This document shows positions 18,674 to 27,980 of a stretch of 64,000 nt of DNA, piece by piece. The stretch's first letter is position 1, and the number at the start of each line of letters is the position of its first letter. The stretch is from Lachnospiraceae bacterium. Its GTDB lineage: Bacteria; Bacillota; Clostridia; Lachnospirales; Lachnospiraceae. The DNA is taken from assembly GCA_017439675.1 (NCBI GenBank), contig JAFSIQ010000029.1:1-64000 (forward strand). Reading direction: 5' to 3'. The notes under the pieces were generated by a model. The model was not told where the DNA came from and did not search any database. It saw only the letters and a program-made list of their open reading frames with translations. The position numbers were made by a program, and so were the translations under genes.

Positions 18674-18688
18674 ACAAAAGCTCCTCTC

Positions 18689-20122
18689 TTAGTATGCTCT
18701 TCCGAAATAAACCATCTTCTTCGCTGGCTTTCCGCAGTGTACACATACAGCTCCTAATGTCTCCTGTGCAAACGGCATACAACGCGTAGAAGCACCTGTC
18801 TCCTCCTTGATTGCTTCCTCACATTCTCTCTCCTCACACCACATTGCCTTGATGAAGCCCTGCTTATTCTCAATAATGTCCGTAAATGCTTCCCATGTAT
18901 CCGCGACATGCGTATTCTCTTCACGATGCTTCAATGCCTTCTCGAACATATCCTTCTGGATAGTCTCAAGAAGTTCGCCTACCTTTGCATTGATGTCATC
19001 TAGTGAAACCTCAATCTTTTCACCTGTATCACGGCGAACGATTAGTGCCTTGTTTGCTTCGATATCTCTTGGTCCAATCTCTACACGAAGAGGAATTCCA
19101 CGCATTTCCTGCTCAGCAAACTTCCATCCTGGATTCTTATCGGAATCATCCACCTTCACGCGGTAGTCTGACAATACACCCTTAAGCTCAAAAGCCTTTT
19201 CCAATACGCCTTCCTTCTTCTGCATAATTGGGCAAATCATAACCTGAGTTGGAGCCACCTTAGGAGGAAGCACCAAACCGGAATTATCACCGTGAACCAT
19301 AATCAATGCACCAATCAATCTAGTTGTCATACCCCATGAGGTCTGATGTACATATTCTAACTTGTTATCCTTGCTTGTATACTGAATACCAAATGCCTTT
19401 GCAAAGCCATCACCGAAATTGTGGCTAGTACCTGACTGCAACGCCTTACCATCATGCATCAATGCTTCAATGGTATAAGTAGCCTCTGCACCTGCGAATT
19501 TCTCCTTCTCTGTCTTACGTCCCTTAACAACTGGAATGGCAAGAACCTGCTCACAGAAGTCTGCATACACATTCAACATCTGAATGGTTCTCTCTTCCGC
19601 TTCTTCCGCAGTTGCATGTGCAGTGTGTCCCTCCTGCCACAGGAACTCTCTAGAACGAAGAAATGGTCTTGTCTCTTTTTCCCAGCGAACAACAGAACAC
19701 CACTGGTTATATACCTTTGGCAAATCTCTATAGGATTCTACTTCATTTGCGTAGAAATCACAGAACAAAGTCTCAGAAGTTGGTCTTACACAGAGTCTCT
19801 CCTGTAATGGATTTAAACCACCATGTGTCACCCAAGCAACCTCCGGCGCAAATCCCTCTACATGATCCTTTTCCTTCTGCAACAAGCTTTCTGGAATGAA
19901 CATTGGAAGATATACATTCTCAACACCAGTTGCCTTAAAGCGAGCATCTAATTGACTCTGAATCAACTCCCAGATTGCATATCCGGCGGGCTTGATTACC
20001 ATACAACCCTTCACGCTTGTATAATCAACCAAATCTGCCTTCAACACAACATCTGTATACCATTGTGCGAAATCCTCTTCCATGGAGGTAATCTGTTCTA
20101 CTAACTTCTTATCCTTCGCCAT
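18689..20122 (-). CDS. proS: Prolyl-tRNA synthetase, type 3 (archaeal/eukaryotic-like)
   Basis: The 477-aa class II synthetase charges tRNA-Pro. Its length and lack of the editing insertion place it in the short ProS-type-3 group found in some Firmicutes. Visible motifs are LCVRPTSET (motif 2 region), the [12 protein letters not shown] stretch and a C-terminal CxxC-type domain ([18 protein letters not shown]) typical of this type. The ATG at 20122 has AAGGAG upstream. No T-box consensus is seen in the 170 bp before it, only a short hairpin (TTCCACA...TGTGGAA, 20142-20162). Confidence 0.95.
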   Translation of the reverse strand: MAKDKKLVEQITSMEEDFAQWYTDVVLKADLVDYTSVKGCMVIKPAGYAIWELIQSQLDARFKATGVENVYLPMFIPESLLQKEKDHVEGFAPEVAWVTHGGLNPLQERLCVRPTSETLFCDFYANEVESYRDLPKVYNQWCSVVRWEKETRPFLRSREFLWQEGHTAHATAEEAEERTIQMLNVYADFCEQVLAIPVVKGRKTEKEKFAGAEATYTIEALMHDGKALQSGTSHNFGDGFAKAFGIQYTSKDNKLEYVHQTSWGMTTRLIGALIMVHGDNSGLVLPPKVAPTQVMICPIMQKKEGVLEKAFELKGVLSDYRVKVDDSDKNPGWKFAEQEMRGIPLRVEIGPRDIEANKALIVRRDTGEKIEVSLDDINAKVGELLETIQKDMFEKALKHREENTHVADTWEAFTDIIENKQGFIKAMWCEERECEEAIKEETGASTRCMPFAQETLGAVCVHCGKPAKKMVYFGRAY

Positions 20123-20293
20123 CTCTTTATCTCCTTCTATTCCATTCCACAAATCTCTGTGGAACTTATTTCCTTGCTGAACGCAAATTCCACGTTCCGT
20201 GCATCACCGCCCGATGTGAATATCTTTCTCTGCAAACATCAAACGATATACATCTGACATTATATCTTCATTGTTTCCCATTTGCAAGTGCAT

Positions 20294-21358
20294 TTACTCT
20301 ACTTTCTCACTGGCAAACCGATATAATTCCATTCCAATCAAAACTCCCGCCGGACCCAAAATAAAACCTATAACGCCAAACAACTGAAATCCTACATACA
20401 TACTAAGCAAAGTCAGTATTGGTGGAAGTCCCGTTTTGCTCCCTATCATTTTAGGCTCTGTAGTCTGACGAATCACCACACAGCCCACGTACGCAACTCC
20501 AACCACCAACGCTTTTCCAATCTCACCGCTTATGAGCAAAAAAATGGCATAGGGAATTAAAAACAAGCCTGCTCCCAACACCGGCAACGCATCCGCCACA
20601 GCCACTAATGGACCAAGCACTAGATAATACGGTTGCCCAATCAGCAAAAACGCAAGCGTGCAAAGTATGCCATCCAACAACATAATCAATCCCTGCGCCT
20701 TCAGATATGCCTTCACAGTTTCCCTACACGTCCCCATGGCATGGCAGACACATTTCCCCCACTCGGTCTGTATCATTTTTCCTCGAATTTTTTCATAATC
20801 CTGAATCAGAAAAAAGGTAGCCATTACAGTAACTATTATTTCAAACACCAGACCGAACAATTTGCCTGCAGCTTGTACAGAATAGGTAGTCACCTTCGGA
20901 ATCCACTCCGTCACCGATTGCGTCCACGAATTATCACCTATCGCCGGCATGGAATCCACAAAAAATGCTTCCACATATCCAAAACTTACTCCCCGGTCCA
21001 TCCGCAGCAAAGAATCGATACGAAGGCAGCAATCCTGCACCACACAAACTAATTTTGCTTGATAAAATGGAAGATTCAGCCATATACTTTCGCACTGGTC
21101 AAACAGATAACGAAACAACATGCAAAAGATAATCAGCACAAAGGCATAAAATCCAACCACCGACAATGCTAGCAACCATTTTTTCTTTCTCCCTTCCCAC
21201 ACATCGGAATTTCGATATATCTTTCTCAAAAGAGGATACAACACAAGAGAAACAACACTAGCAATTACAAAAGGAACAACCAGTGGTAGCAAAAAACGAA
21301 AGCTTAAGTAAATAGCTACCGTAATCACTACAATAAGTACCATTTTTTTCAAACTCAT
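20294..21358 (-). CDS. AI-2E/UPF0118 family membrane permease
   Basis: The roughly 354-aa integral membrane protein belongs to the AI-2E transporter (YtvI/YdbI-like) family. It has about eight hydrophobic helices, a large extracytoplasmic loop after helix 3, and the family's C-terminal signature (TEPKMIGSKTGLPPILTLLS, then GVIGFILGPAG). The substrate is unknown; relatives have sporulation or ion-export roles. The start is ambiguous: GGAGG directly abuts the ATG at 21358, while a TTG at 21352 is spaced six bases from it. It is monocistronic by appearance. Confidence 0.85.
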   Translation of the reverse strand: MSLKKMVLIVVITVAIYLSFRFLLPLVVPFVIASVVSLVLYPLLRKIYRNSDVWEGRKKKWLLALSVVGFYAFVLIIFCMLFRYLFDQCESIWLNLPFYQAKLVCVVQDCCLRIDSLLRMDRGVSFGYVEAFFVDSMPAIGDNSWTQSVTEWIPKVTTYSVQAAGKLFGLVFEIIVTVMATFFLIQDYEKIRGKMIQTEWGKCVCHAMGTCRETVKAYLKAQGLIMLLDGILCTLAFLLIGQPYYLVLGPLVAVADALPVLGAGLFLIPYAIFLLISGEIGKALVVGVAYVGCVVIRQTTEPKMIGSKTGLPPILTLLSMYVGFQLFGVIGFILGPAGVLIGMELYRFASEKVE

Positions 21359-21373
21359 CCTCCTTCCATATTC

Positions 21374-21429
21374 AAACAAAAACAACCTATAGACAGAACA
21401 AATATGTAAATTCGTCCTATCTATAGGTT
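21374..21429 (-). terminator. Intrinsic terminator of the pseudouridine synthase gene
   Basis: On the minus strand AACCTATAGA and TCTATAGGTT close a long imperfect stem (21384-21429), followed by GTTTTTGTTTG. The T-rich trailer overlaps the beginning of the permease frame. Confidence 0.75.
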
Positions 21430-21453
21430 GCCCTCTTTTTCCTAGTTCATACT

Positions 21454-22155
21454 TTAAAATTCATCTAGTTCAATCACATCAAATGCTTCCCCTTCCGGCT
21501 CGCATTTGAATACCATATGCTCACCAGTTGTCGGATGTTCAAACTCCAAACGTGTTGCAAACAATGCAATCTGCATATAACGCCGCTTCGTCTTTGCAAA
21601 ACGTGGATTGTACTTGGTATCTCCATAGATTCCCGCATCTCTGCTGGCCATCTGCACCCGAATCTGATGGTGTCTTCCAGTAATTAGCTGAATCAATACA
21701 TACGTGAGAATGCCCTCGTCCGTTTCCATCACATCTAGTACTTCATAATCCAGCTCTGCTCTTTTCGCTCCTTTGGCGCCCTTTTGCACCACCTTTGACA
21801 TGTTGGTCTTTCCATCCTTCACCAGATAATCGGTCAAAGTTCCACTTTCATCTGGCAACTCCCCTGTCAGGACTGCCTGATAAAACTTAATCATACCTCC
21901 ATCCTGTACTTGGTCAGACAAATCCGCTGCTGATTCCTGGCTCTTGGCAAACACCATAATTCCACCTACCGGTCGGTCTAAGCGATGTACCATTGCAAGG
22001 TATGGTTCCTCCTCCATCTCTTCCTTTTCAAAAATATAGTTTTTCAAATAGCTAAGCAAATCTGTATCGTGACTCTTATCCCCCTGTGCCGGCATGCCGT
22101 AGGGTTTCACGCACACGATTATATCTGCATCCTCATATAGTATGTCAACCTTCAT
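21454..22155 (-). CDS. RluA-family pseudouridine synthase
   Basis: The 233-aa enzyme isomerises uridine to pseudouridine in RNA. It shows the RluA catalytic motif HRLDRPVGGIMVFAKS, with the nucleophilic Asp, and the ITGRHHQIRVQMA motif. There is no S4 domain at the N-terminus, so it is the short RluA subtype; the target position cannot be told. A terminator lies 24 bp downstream. Confidence 0.9.
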   Translation of the reverse strand: MKVDILYEDADIIVCVKPYGMPAQGDKSHDTDLLSYLKNYIFEKEEMEEEPYLAMVHRLDRPVGGIMVFAKSQESAADLSDQVQDGGMIKFYQAVLTGELPDESGTLTDYLVKDGKTNMSKVVQKGAKGAKRAELDYEVLDVMETDEGILTYVLIQLITGRHHQIRVQMASRDAGIYGDTKYNPRFAKTKRRYMQIALFATRLEFEHPTTGEHMVFKCEPEGEAFDVIELDEF

Positions 22156-22226
22156 CTACAAGACTCCCTTCCATCTCCTATTGCCTATTTTATGGAGCAT
22201 ACCATTATCCACCTTATTTTACAAGT

Positions 22227-22901
22227 CTAATCCCGAAATCGGTATCCTATCCCCCAAACCGTTTCGATATAACGAGGATTGGTAATGTCATCCTCTATCT
22301 TCTGTCTCAGCTTCTTCACATAGGCAGTCACAGAAGTATAAAATCCTGACTCCAATGTGTCTTTCCAGACAGCACAATAGATTTCCTCCTTTGTCAAAGC
22401 CCGTCCAAGATTCTGTGCCATAAAAAGTAAAACCTCATACTCCTTAGATGTCATAATAATCTCTCGATTTCGCAAATACACCCGACGACAAAAAGCATCT
22501 ATTTTCAAATCACCTACTTCTAGTACACCAAAAGGTCGTACTAATCTCTGATACCGTTTGATATGTGCCTGTATCCGCGCCATAAGCTCGCCCTGCAAAC
22601 AAGGTTTAACTATAAAATCATCGATTTCGCTTTTAAAAACCTTAACCTTTTCCCATTCGTCGTCCTTATCTGACAACACAATAATTGGAACCTGTGTGTA
22701 CTTTCTGAGACGCGCTACTGTTTGACAACAGACATCCCACTTATCACACTCAAGCAAAATGAGACTATACTGTTCTAAATCATTCTCATAATCTACAATA
22801 GCAATCTCTTTCTCGAAGACCTGATAATCCCCTAGCCCAAGGTAATCCTTTACCCAGTCATCCTCTTTTTTCATTTCCTGTAACAATAAAATATTGTACA
22901 T
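22227..22901 (-). CDS. OmpR-type response regulator with degenerate receiver
   Basis: The 224-aa protein has an N-terminal receiver fold and a C-terminal winged helix (KEYEVLLFMAQNLGRALTKE to TVWGIGYRF). The receiver lacks key residues: the phospho-acceptor Asp is replaced by Glu51 (ILLEC) and the N-terminal acidic pair by Gln-Glu (LLLQEM), whereas Ser77 and Lys99 (IVKP) remain. It is therefore probably phosphorylation-independent. No histidine kinase is adjacent. AAAGGGG precedes the ATG at 22901. Neighbours are murA upstream and the pseudouridine synthase downstream. Confidence 0.85.
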   Translation of the reverse strand: MYNILLLQEMKKEDDWVKDYLGLGDYQVFEKEIAIVDYENDLEQYSLILLECDKWDVCCQTVARLRKYTQVPIIVLSDKDDEWEKVKVFKSEIDDFIVKPCLQGELMARIQAHIKRYQRLVRPFGVLEVGDLKIDAFCRRVYLRNREIIMTSKEYEVLLFMAQNLGRALTKEEIYCAVWKDTLESGFYTSVTAYVKKLRQKIEDDITNPRYIETVWGIGYRFRD

Positions 22902-23020
22902 TAAAAAAACCCCTTTCTTTATTAACGACAAGGGAACAAAAATGAATAAATAATTTGGATTGGTTCGTGAACGCCGTCCTATGACCGCGTCAAAAGAAGT
23001 GCAATTAAGATAATATATAC

Positions 23021-23048
23021 AAGCTGGAAATTCTAAGATTTCCAGCTT
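23021..23048 (-). terminator. Hairpin terminator after murA
   Basis: AAGCTGGAAA (23021-23030) pairs with TTTCCAGCTT (23039-23048), perfect over 10 bp, 18 bp past the murA stop. The trailing GTATATATT is only partly U-rich. Confidence 0.65.
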
Positions 23049-23065
23049 ATTATCAAAAAGATTCG

Positions 23066-24367
23066 TTAAACTGCTTTCAGTTTGAACTTTTGAATTTCTT
23101 TGTCTGTTTCTACCACCGCAATCTGTCCACCCAAGTTACGAATCTTCGCATCAAAATCTTCATATCCACGAAGAATGTACTTGATATCCTCTACCACAGT
23201 GAAGCCTTCTGCCGACAAAGCTGCAATTACGAGAGCTGCTCCCGCTCTCAAATCCGGTGCCACCACATTGGCACCCACGAATCCTTCCACACCGTCAATG
23301 ATAGCAGTGTTACCTTCTACCTTGATCTGACCACCCATGCGGAACAATTCGTCTACATACTTAAAGCGATTTTCAAAAATACTTTCCGTAATAATAGATG
23401 TTCCTTCTGACAACGCCAATACCACTGCCATCTGTGGCTGCATATCCGTTGGGAATCCCGGATATGGCAATGTCTTAATATTCGTAGAACGCAATCTATG
23501 ATTACTTACTACTCGAACAGAATCATCATATTCCATGACAACTGCTCCGATTTCCTTCAACTTAGAGGTGATTGCTTCTAAATGCTTTGGAATTACATTC
23601 TTAATTGTAATGTCACCCTTTGTTGCGGCTGCCGCAACCATGAAAGTTCCAGCCTCTATCTGATCCGGAATAATAGAATACTCCGTACCTTTCAATTTCT
23701 CAACACCACGAATACGAATCACATCGGTACCTGCACCTTTAATATTCGCGCCCATACTGTTCAAAAAGTTTGCCACATCAACAATATGCGGTTCCTTCGC
23801 CGCATTCTCGATGGTAGTCTTACCTTCTGCAAGAACTGCTGCCATCATAACATTGATGGTTGCCCCTACAGAAACCACATCCATGTAAATGTGATTACCA
23901 ACTAAACGTTCCGCCTCTACGTGAATCATGCTACTGTGGATGTCCACTTCTGCACCTAATGCCTTAAAGCCCTTGATATGCAAATCAATCGGTCTGCTAC
24001 CAATATTACATCCTCCCGGCAATGCTACGCTAGAACGCTTATACTTTCCGAGCATCGCACCTAACAAATAGTAAGACGCACGAATTTTACGAATAAACTC
24101 ATCATCCACACAATTGTCTGCATGCGGGTTGATGGTTCCACCACAAATCTTAACTGTATGTTCATCTATATATTTCACTCTTGCACCAATTCCTTGAATT
24201 GCCTGCAACAGTACTCTTGTATCTCTTACGTTAGGAACGTTGTCAATTATAACTTCTTCATCAGTCATAATTGCCGCCGCTAAAATTCCAAGGGCTGCAT
24301 TCTTTGCTCCTGCAATCGAAACCTCTCCAACTAATGGAGTGCCTCCCTTTATTACATATTGCTCCAT
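23066..24367 (-). CDS. murA: UDP-N-acetylglucosamine 1-carboxyvinyltransferase
   Basis: The 433-aa enzyme transfers enolpyruvate from PEP to UDP-GlcNAc, the first committed step of peptidoglycan synthesis. The full EPT fold is present with the KNAALG start, the active-site loop LPGGCNIGSRPIDLH containing the catalytic Cys, and the TDMQPQ motif. Firmicutes often carry two MurA paralogs, so this could be either. GAGGTG precedes the ATG. It has its own promoter at 24421-24448 even though it follows pyrI on the same strand. Confidence 0.95.
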   Translation of the reverse strand: MEQYVIKGGTPLVGEVSIAGAKNAALGILAAAIMTDEEVIIDNVPNVRDTRVLLQAIQGIGARVKYIDEHTVKICGGTINPHADNCVDDEFIRKIRASYYLLGAMLGKYKRSSVALPGGCNIGSRPIDLHIKGFKALGAEVDIHSSMIHVEAERLVGNHIYMDVVSVGATINVMMAAVLAEGKTTIENAAKEPHIVDVANFLNSMGANIKGAGTDVIRIRGVEKLKGTEYSIIPDQIEAGTFMVAAAATKGDITIKNVIPKHLEAITSKLKEIGAVVMEYDDSVRVVSNHRLRSTNIKTLPYPGFPTDMQPQMAVVLALSEGTSIITESIFENRFKYVDELFRMGGQIKVEGNTAIIDGVEGFVGANVVAPDLRAGAALVIAALSAEGFTVVEDIKYILRGYEDFDAKIRNLGGQIAVVETDKEIQKFKLKAV

Positions 24368-24420
24368 ATTGCACCTCGTGTATGGTTTCTGCCTACATAA
24401 TTGCAGACGTAATTACTATA

Positions 24421-24448
24421 ATTATAGCACGAAACTCCATTTTGTAAA
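24421..24448 (-). promoter_or_regulatory. murA promoter
   Basis: TTTACA (24443-24448) and TATAAT (24421-24426) on the minus strand are spaced by 16 bases, about 55 bp before the murA start. Confidence 0.7.
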
Positions 24449-24535
24449 CATTTTTTGTATTCTATGTGAAAAAACATCACAAATTTGCACCCAAACAATG
24501 CAGAATAATACAAAAAAATGTACCCTTTTTCACAA

Positions 24536-24970
24536 TCATCCCAACTCTTCGCCCTGATTCTCTGCCTCACAATAAACACAACGATAGGTACGTTTTTCTC
24601 TATCTGTCAGCTTGAATATCTGCTTCACACTTTGCTCTGTGGTGGTAATGCAACGAGGGTTTTTACATTTTACAATATTGACAATTTGTTCTGGTAATTC
24701 CACTTTTTTCTTTTCTACCGTCACCCCATCCTTGATAATGCTGACAGAAATATCTGGGTCCACATAACCCAATACATCCAAATTGATATCATAATCTGGA
24801 TGGTCAATTTTCAAAATGTCTTTTCTTCCCATCTTATGACTTGTAGCATTCTTAATGATTGCCACAGAACAATCCAACTTGTCCAACCCCAAATATTTGT
24901 ATACTAGCATCGCCTTACCTGCGGTAATATGATCTAACACAATTCCATTCTGGATACTATCAATATTCAT
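24536..24970 (-). CDS. pyrI: Aspartate carbamoyltransferase regulatory subunit
   Basis: The 144-aa PyrI binds nucleotide effectors and tethers catalytic trimers in the allosteric ATCase. The N-terminal allosteric domain (IQNGIVLDHITAGKAM) and the C-terminal four-Cys zinc site (CKNPRC and CVYC) are both seen. It starts 30 bp after pyrB, the usual gene order. Its presence implies a class B, effector-regulated ATCase. Confidence 0.95.
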   Translation of the reverse strand: MNIDSIQNGIVLDHITAGKAMLVYKYLGLDKLDCSVAIIKNATSHKMGRKDILKIDHPDYDINLDVLGYVDPDISVSIIKDGVTVEKKKVELPEQIVNIVKCKNPRCITTTEQSVKQIFKLTDREKRTYRCVYCEAENQGEELG

Positions 24971-25000
24971 AACACAAATCCATCCTTTCCCTATTCTCGT

Positions 25001-25924
25001 CTATTCAACCTTTCCCATTCCCAACATCATCATGATAAGTGCCATTCGGACAAACTTGCCATTCAACGCCTGCCGGAAATAACATGCTCGTGGATCATCA
25101 TCCACTTCCACCGCAATTTCATTTACCCTTGGCAACGGATGCAGAATACTCAAATTTTCCTTTGCCTTCTTCAGCTTTGGCATATCCAAAATATAAGTAT
25201 CCTTCAATCGGATATAGTCTGCCTCATTGAAGAAACGCTCCTTCTGAACCCTCGTCATATACAAAACATCCAAACGATCAATCACCTCATCGATGGTTCG
25301 AACCTGTTCAAAGGTCATGCCTTCCTTTCCAAACACTTCCTCCTTGAGATAATTTGGTATCTCTAACTCTTCCGGCGAAATCATAATATAAGTTACATTT
25401 TCATAACGGGACAACGCTTTAATCAAGGAATGTACCGTTCTACCAAACTTCAGGTCACCACAAAATCCAACTGTAATATTGTCAAGGCGACCTTTCTCTC
25501 TACGAATTGTAAGCAAGTCTGTCAAAGTCTGTGTCGGATGATTATGTCCTCCATCACCGGCATTTATAATCGGAGAATCTGACTTCATGGATGCCAAAAA
25601 TGGTGCGCCCTCCTTCGGATGTCGCATGGCAATAATGTCCGCGTAACAGGACACAACCTTCACCGTATCCGACACACTCTCTCCCTTAGTAGAAGAAGAG
25701 GAATCTGCCGAAGAAAAACCAAGTACATTACCGCCTAGTTCCATCATAGCTGCTTCAAAGCTCAATCGGGTTCTCGTACTTGGTTCAAAAAATAAGGTTG
25801 CCAATTTCTTACCTTCGCAAACCTTTGCATATCGCTTCTTATTCTCAATAATATGATCTGCCAAATCAAGCAAATCATCAATCTCCTTCACACTCAAATC
25901 CATTGGGTCAATTAAATGTCTCAT
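25001..25924 (-). CDS. pyrB: Aspartate carbamoyltransferase catalytic subunit
   Basis: The 307-aa enzyme condenses carbamoyl phosphate and aspartate in pyrimidine synthesis. It has the carbamoyl-phosphate motif [12 protein letters not shown], the 80s loop (SSSSTKGES), HPTQ, and HPLPRVNEI. The frame runs further upstream, but the ATG at 25924 has AAGGAGG and gives the family length. It is 16 bp downstream of a membrane protein gene, so pyrBI may be read from the promoter of the FapA-like gene. No PyrR-type attenuator is visible directly in front. Confidence 0.95.
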   Translation of the reverse strand: MRHLIDPMDLSVKEIDDLLDLADHIIENKKRYAKVCEGKKLATLFFEPSTRTRLSFEAAMMELGGNVLGFSSADSSSSTKGESVSDTVKVVSCYADIIAMRHPKEGAPFLASMKSDSPIINAGDGGHNHPTQTLTDLLTIRREKGRLDNITVGFCGDLKFGRTVHSLIKALSRYENVTYIMISPEELEIPNYLKEEVFGKEGMTFEQVRTIDEVIDRLDVLYMTRVQKERFFNEADYIRLKDTYILDMPKLKKAKENLSILHPLPRVNEIAVEVDDDPRACYFRQALNGKFVRMALIMMMLGMGKVE

Positions 25925-25940
25925 ATCGTTCCTCCTTCTT

Positions 25941-26417
25941 CTATCCCTTTTCTGGAATATTGTGATCCCAGAAATAACTCTCAGCCTGTGCTCTCTGTTC
26001 CTTTGCACATCGCAATACATATTGCTTTTTATTCGCATACACACGAATCTGTACTGTGCTTATCTCGTCATTGATAATCTTATAAGCATGTATCCGATTC
26101 CATTCCAAATATGTGGTTCCAATAAACACACCAATAGGTGCAATTCCACTTTGCATCCGACTATTAAAAAATATCAACAGTACAAACACCACCAAGGTCG
26201 GTAAAAAACGGTAATTATCCTGATATAGCATAAGTGCAATTAACAATAATGCCACATTGACATATATTATCTCCAATGGTCCTGTCTGTCTGCCATACCT
26301 ACTGCTAATGGTTATCTCTTTCTGTTTATCTATGGTTGAAAATGCAATAACAGCCGCCATACCAAATCCCAAAAACAGTATTACCGCAGCCGCATCCAGC
26401 CAAACATCTATCTTCAC
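25941..26417 (-). CDS. Small membrane protein with a C-terminal cytoplasmic domain
   Basis: The 158-aa protein has three hydrophobic helices ([44 protein letters not shown]). A soluble beta-rich domain follows ([29 protein letters not shown]). The W-x-x-I and strand pattern resembles small DUF5673-type membrane proteins, but I am not sure of the family. It lies between the FapA-like gene and pyrB with 35 bp and 16 bp gaps. Confidence 0.65.
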   Translation of the reverse strand: MKIDVWLDAAAVILFLGFGMAAVIAFSTIDKQKEITISSRYGRQTGPLEIIYVNVALLLIALMLYQDNYRFLPTLVVFVLLIFFNSRMQSGIAPIGVFIGTTYLEWNRIHAYKIINDEISTVQIRVYANKKQYVLRCAKEQRAQAESYFWDHNIPEKG

Positions 26418-26452
26418 TTAGTTCACTCCAACTCTTATCTCAAAACATCACT

Positions 26453-27835
26453 CTAGTACAATAACGCTGCCTCGATAATTCCATCTTTCAGCACAAATTT
26501 GACATGCTTTAATTCCTGTTTCACATCAATTCCAGTTCCAGCAATCTCTACTCTGCAACCCGGAAAGATTACCTTTTGCACGGTAACATTAGCATCTTTT
26601 CCGCTACGAATCAAAGCTTCACTTTTTATCTTTTCCGTCTGATATCTTTTTAATTCAGTGGTCTTAATCACCTTTGCTTGAATAATCTTCATACGACGAT
26701 TGTTCACTTCTTTTGTCACATTGGTTTTTGCCATTCGTTCTAACACCTTTGCAGAACGTTCCAACAAATCCACTTCATCCTCTACCTTTTTAATAAGACC
26801 AATCAGTTCTGCATCCCTTGCCAAAGTGCTAGGCAACGCACCTGCCACCAAAAGGGTAGCAATCTCCGTCTCGTTTCCAGCTTCTGTCAACTCCATCCCC
26901 TGCACTGCATGGACAGAGCCTCCTAGTACAACTGCATCCTTTCCTTCCACTAATACCTTACCCTCAGCTTCCAACTGGGAATTCATAACTGAACGCACTA
27001 ATATATTACCGCCTGCCACCGCCTGAGAGTTTTCAAAGAATTTGCAGGAAATATCTCCACCTGCCACTAATTTTCCTGAAAACTTGCCCTGCATACCATT
27101 ATGCACGGTAATATTCTTCCCTGCCTCAATCTGACAGTTACCTACATGTCCTTTGATTTCGATGTTGCCGGATGCCTTTACATTCATACCCGATTTGACA
27201 TCACCTCGAATATTCACATCGCCATCGAAGTCAATATGTCCATGGTTAATATCCACATCACCCTCTACCTCTAATAGGTTGGTAATGCGAAATCCCCTTT
27301 CCGTTATCTCCACCATACCATGAATGGCTGCATAATATTTGCCATCTTCATGATAGAAGCCTTTTCCTTTCAAAACCGGCAAATCCTTACCGCGTTTTGG
27401 TGCCAACATGGTATTATCCACTGCATATCCGTACTCGCCATTCGTTGCCCGCACATACTCTGCTAGCAAATCGCCTTCTTCTACCACAGTCTGTGCTGCT
27501 GTATGCACATACTCCACCGAGCCATCTTCCAGCTCTCGCGGTGTATCTTCCATCTTTGCCTGCGCCACATGGTAAATATAATAACCGTCCTTGCCAGGGA
27601 CAGAAGGTTTCCCCTGAGCCACCTCAATAAAGATGTCATAAATCGCATTTTGAAGCACATCACAAAGAGCAGACTCCATTATGCCTGCTTTCACATTCTT
27701 CGACGCTAACAACGACTTCAATTCATCCACCGTCCATTCACTGCCATTGCTATCCAAGCGCAGCTTCATCTTGGCAGACATTTTATCATCACTGATTATA
27801 ATCTCCGGAATACATAATTGTGCGTTCTTCTCCAT
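26453..27835 (-). CDS. FapA-family (DUF342) protein
   Basis: The roughly 460-aa protein has an N-terminal DUF342 domain and a right-handed beta-helix of short glycine-rich turns (VEGDVDINHGHIDFDGDVNIRGDVKSGMNV, described over residues 205-310). A coiled-coil of about 100 residues and a final beta segment follow. Relatives are called FapA, polymer-forming or flagellar-assembly-type proteins; the biochemical role is unsettled. The ATG at 27835 follows GGTGGGGTG. It starts a likely operon with the small membrane protein and pyrBI. Confidence 0.8.
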   Translation of the reverse strand: MEKNAQLCIPEIIISDDKMSAKMKLRLDSNGSEWTVDELKSLLASKNVKAGIMESALCDVLQNAIYDIFIEVAQGKPSVPGKDGYYIYHVAQAKMEDTPRELEDGSVEYVHTAAQTVVEEGDLLAEYVRATNGEYGYAVDNTMLAPKRGKDLPVLKGKGFYHEDGKYYAAIHGMVEITERGFRITNLLEVEGDVDINHGHIDFDGDVNIRGDVKSGMNVKASGNIEIKGHVGNCQIEAGKNITVHNGMQGKFSGKLVAGGDISCKFFENSQAVAGGNILVRSVMNSQLEAEGKVLVEGKDAVVLGGSVHAVQGMELTEAGNETEIATLLVAGALPSTLARDAELIGLIKKVEDEVDLLERSAKVLERMAKTNVTKEVNNRRMKIIQAKVIKTTELKRYQTEKIKSEALIRSGKDANVTVQKVIFPGCRVEIAGTGIDVKQELKHVKFVLKDGIIEAALLY

Positions 27836-27934
27836 ACCAGTCACCCCACCTTCCTGGTGCAAACCGCAGCGGTTCCGCATATGCCTAATATACTATATAT
27901 CGGCATTTCAAGCCTCTTTACTAACTAGATATAT

Positions 27935-27970
27935 GAAAAAAGCTCTAATATACTATAACATATTAGAGCT
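27935..27970 (-). terminator. Intrinsic terminator of the carbamoyltransferase gene
   Basis: On the minus strand AGCTCTAATAT pairs with ATATTAGAGCT and is followed by TTTTTTC, 11 bp past the stop. It separates this gene from the FapA-like operon. Confidence 0.85.
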
Positions 27971-27980
27971 TACTTGTGAA

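Noticed and set aside
20123-20290. Possible T-box before proS
   Set aside because: There is a GTGGAA near 20190 on the minus strand and a hairpin, but no AGGGTGG-ACCGCG element and no room for a Stem I, so a T-box is not supported.
22968-22979. GGTTCGTGAACG as a LexA box
   Set aside because: The half-sites are in inverted order (GTTC before GAAC) with a two-base centre, unlike CGAAC-N4-GTTCG. It remains only a generic dyad.
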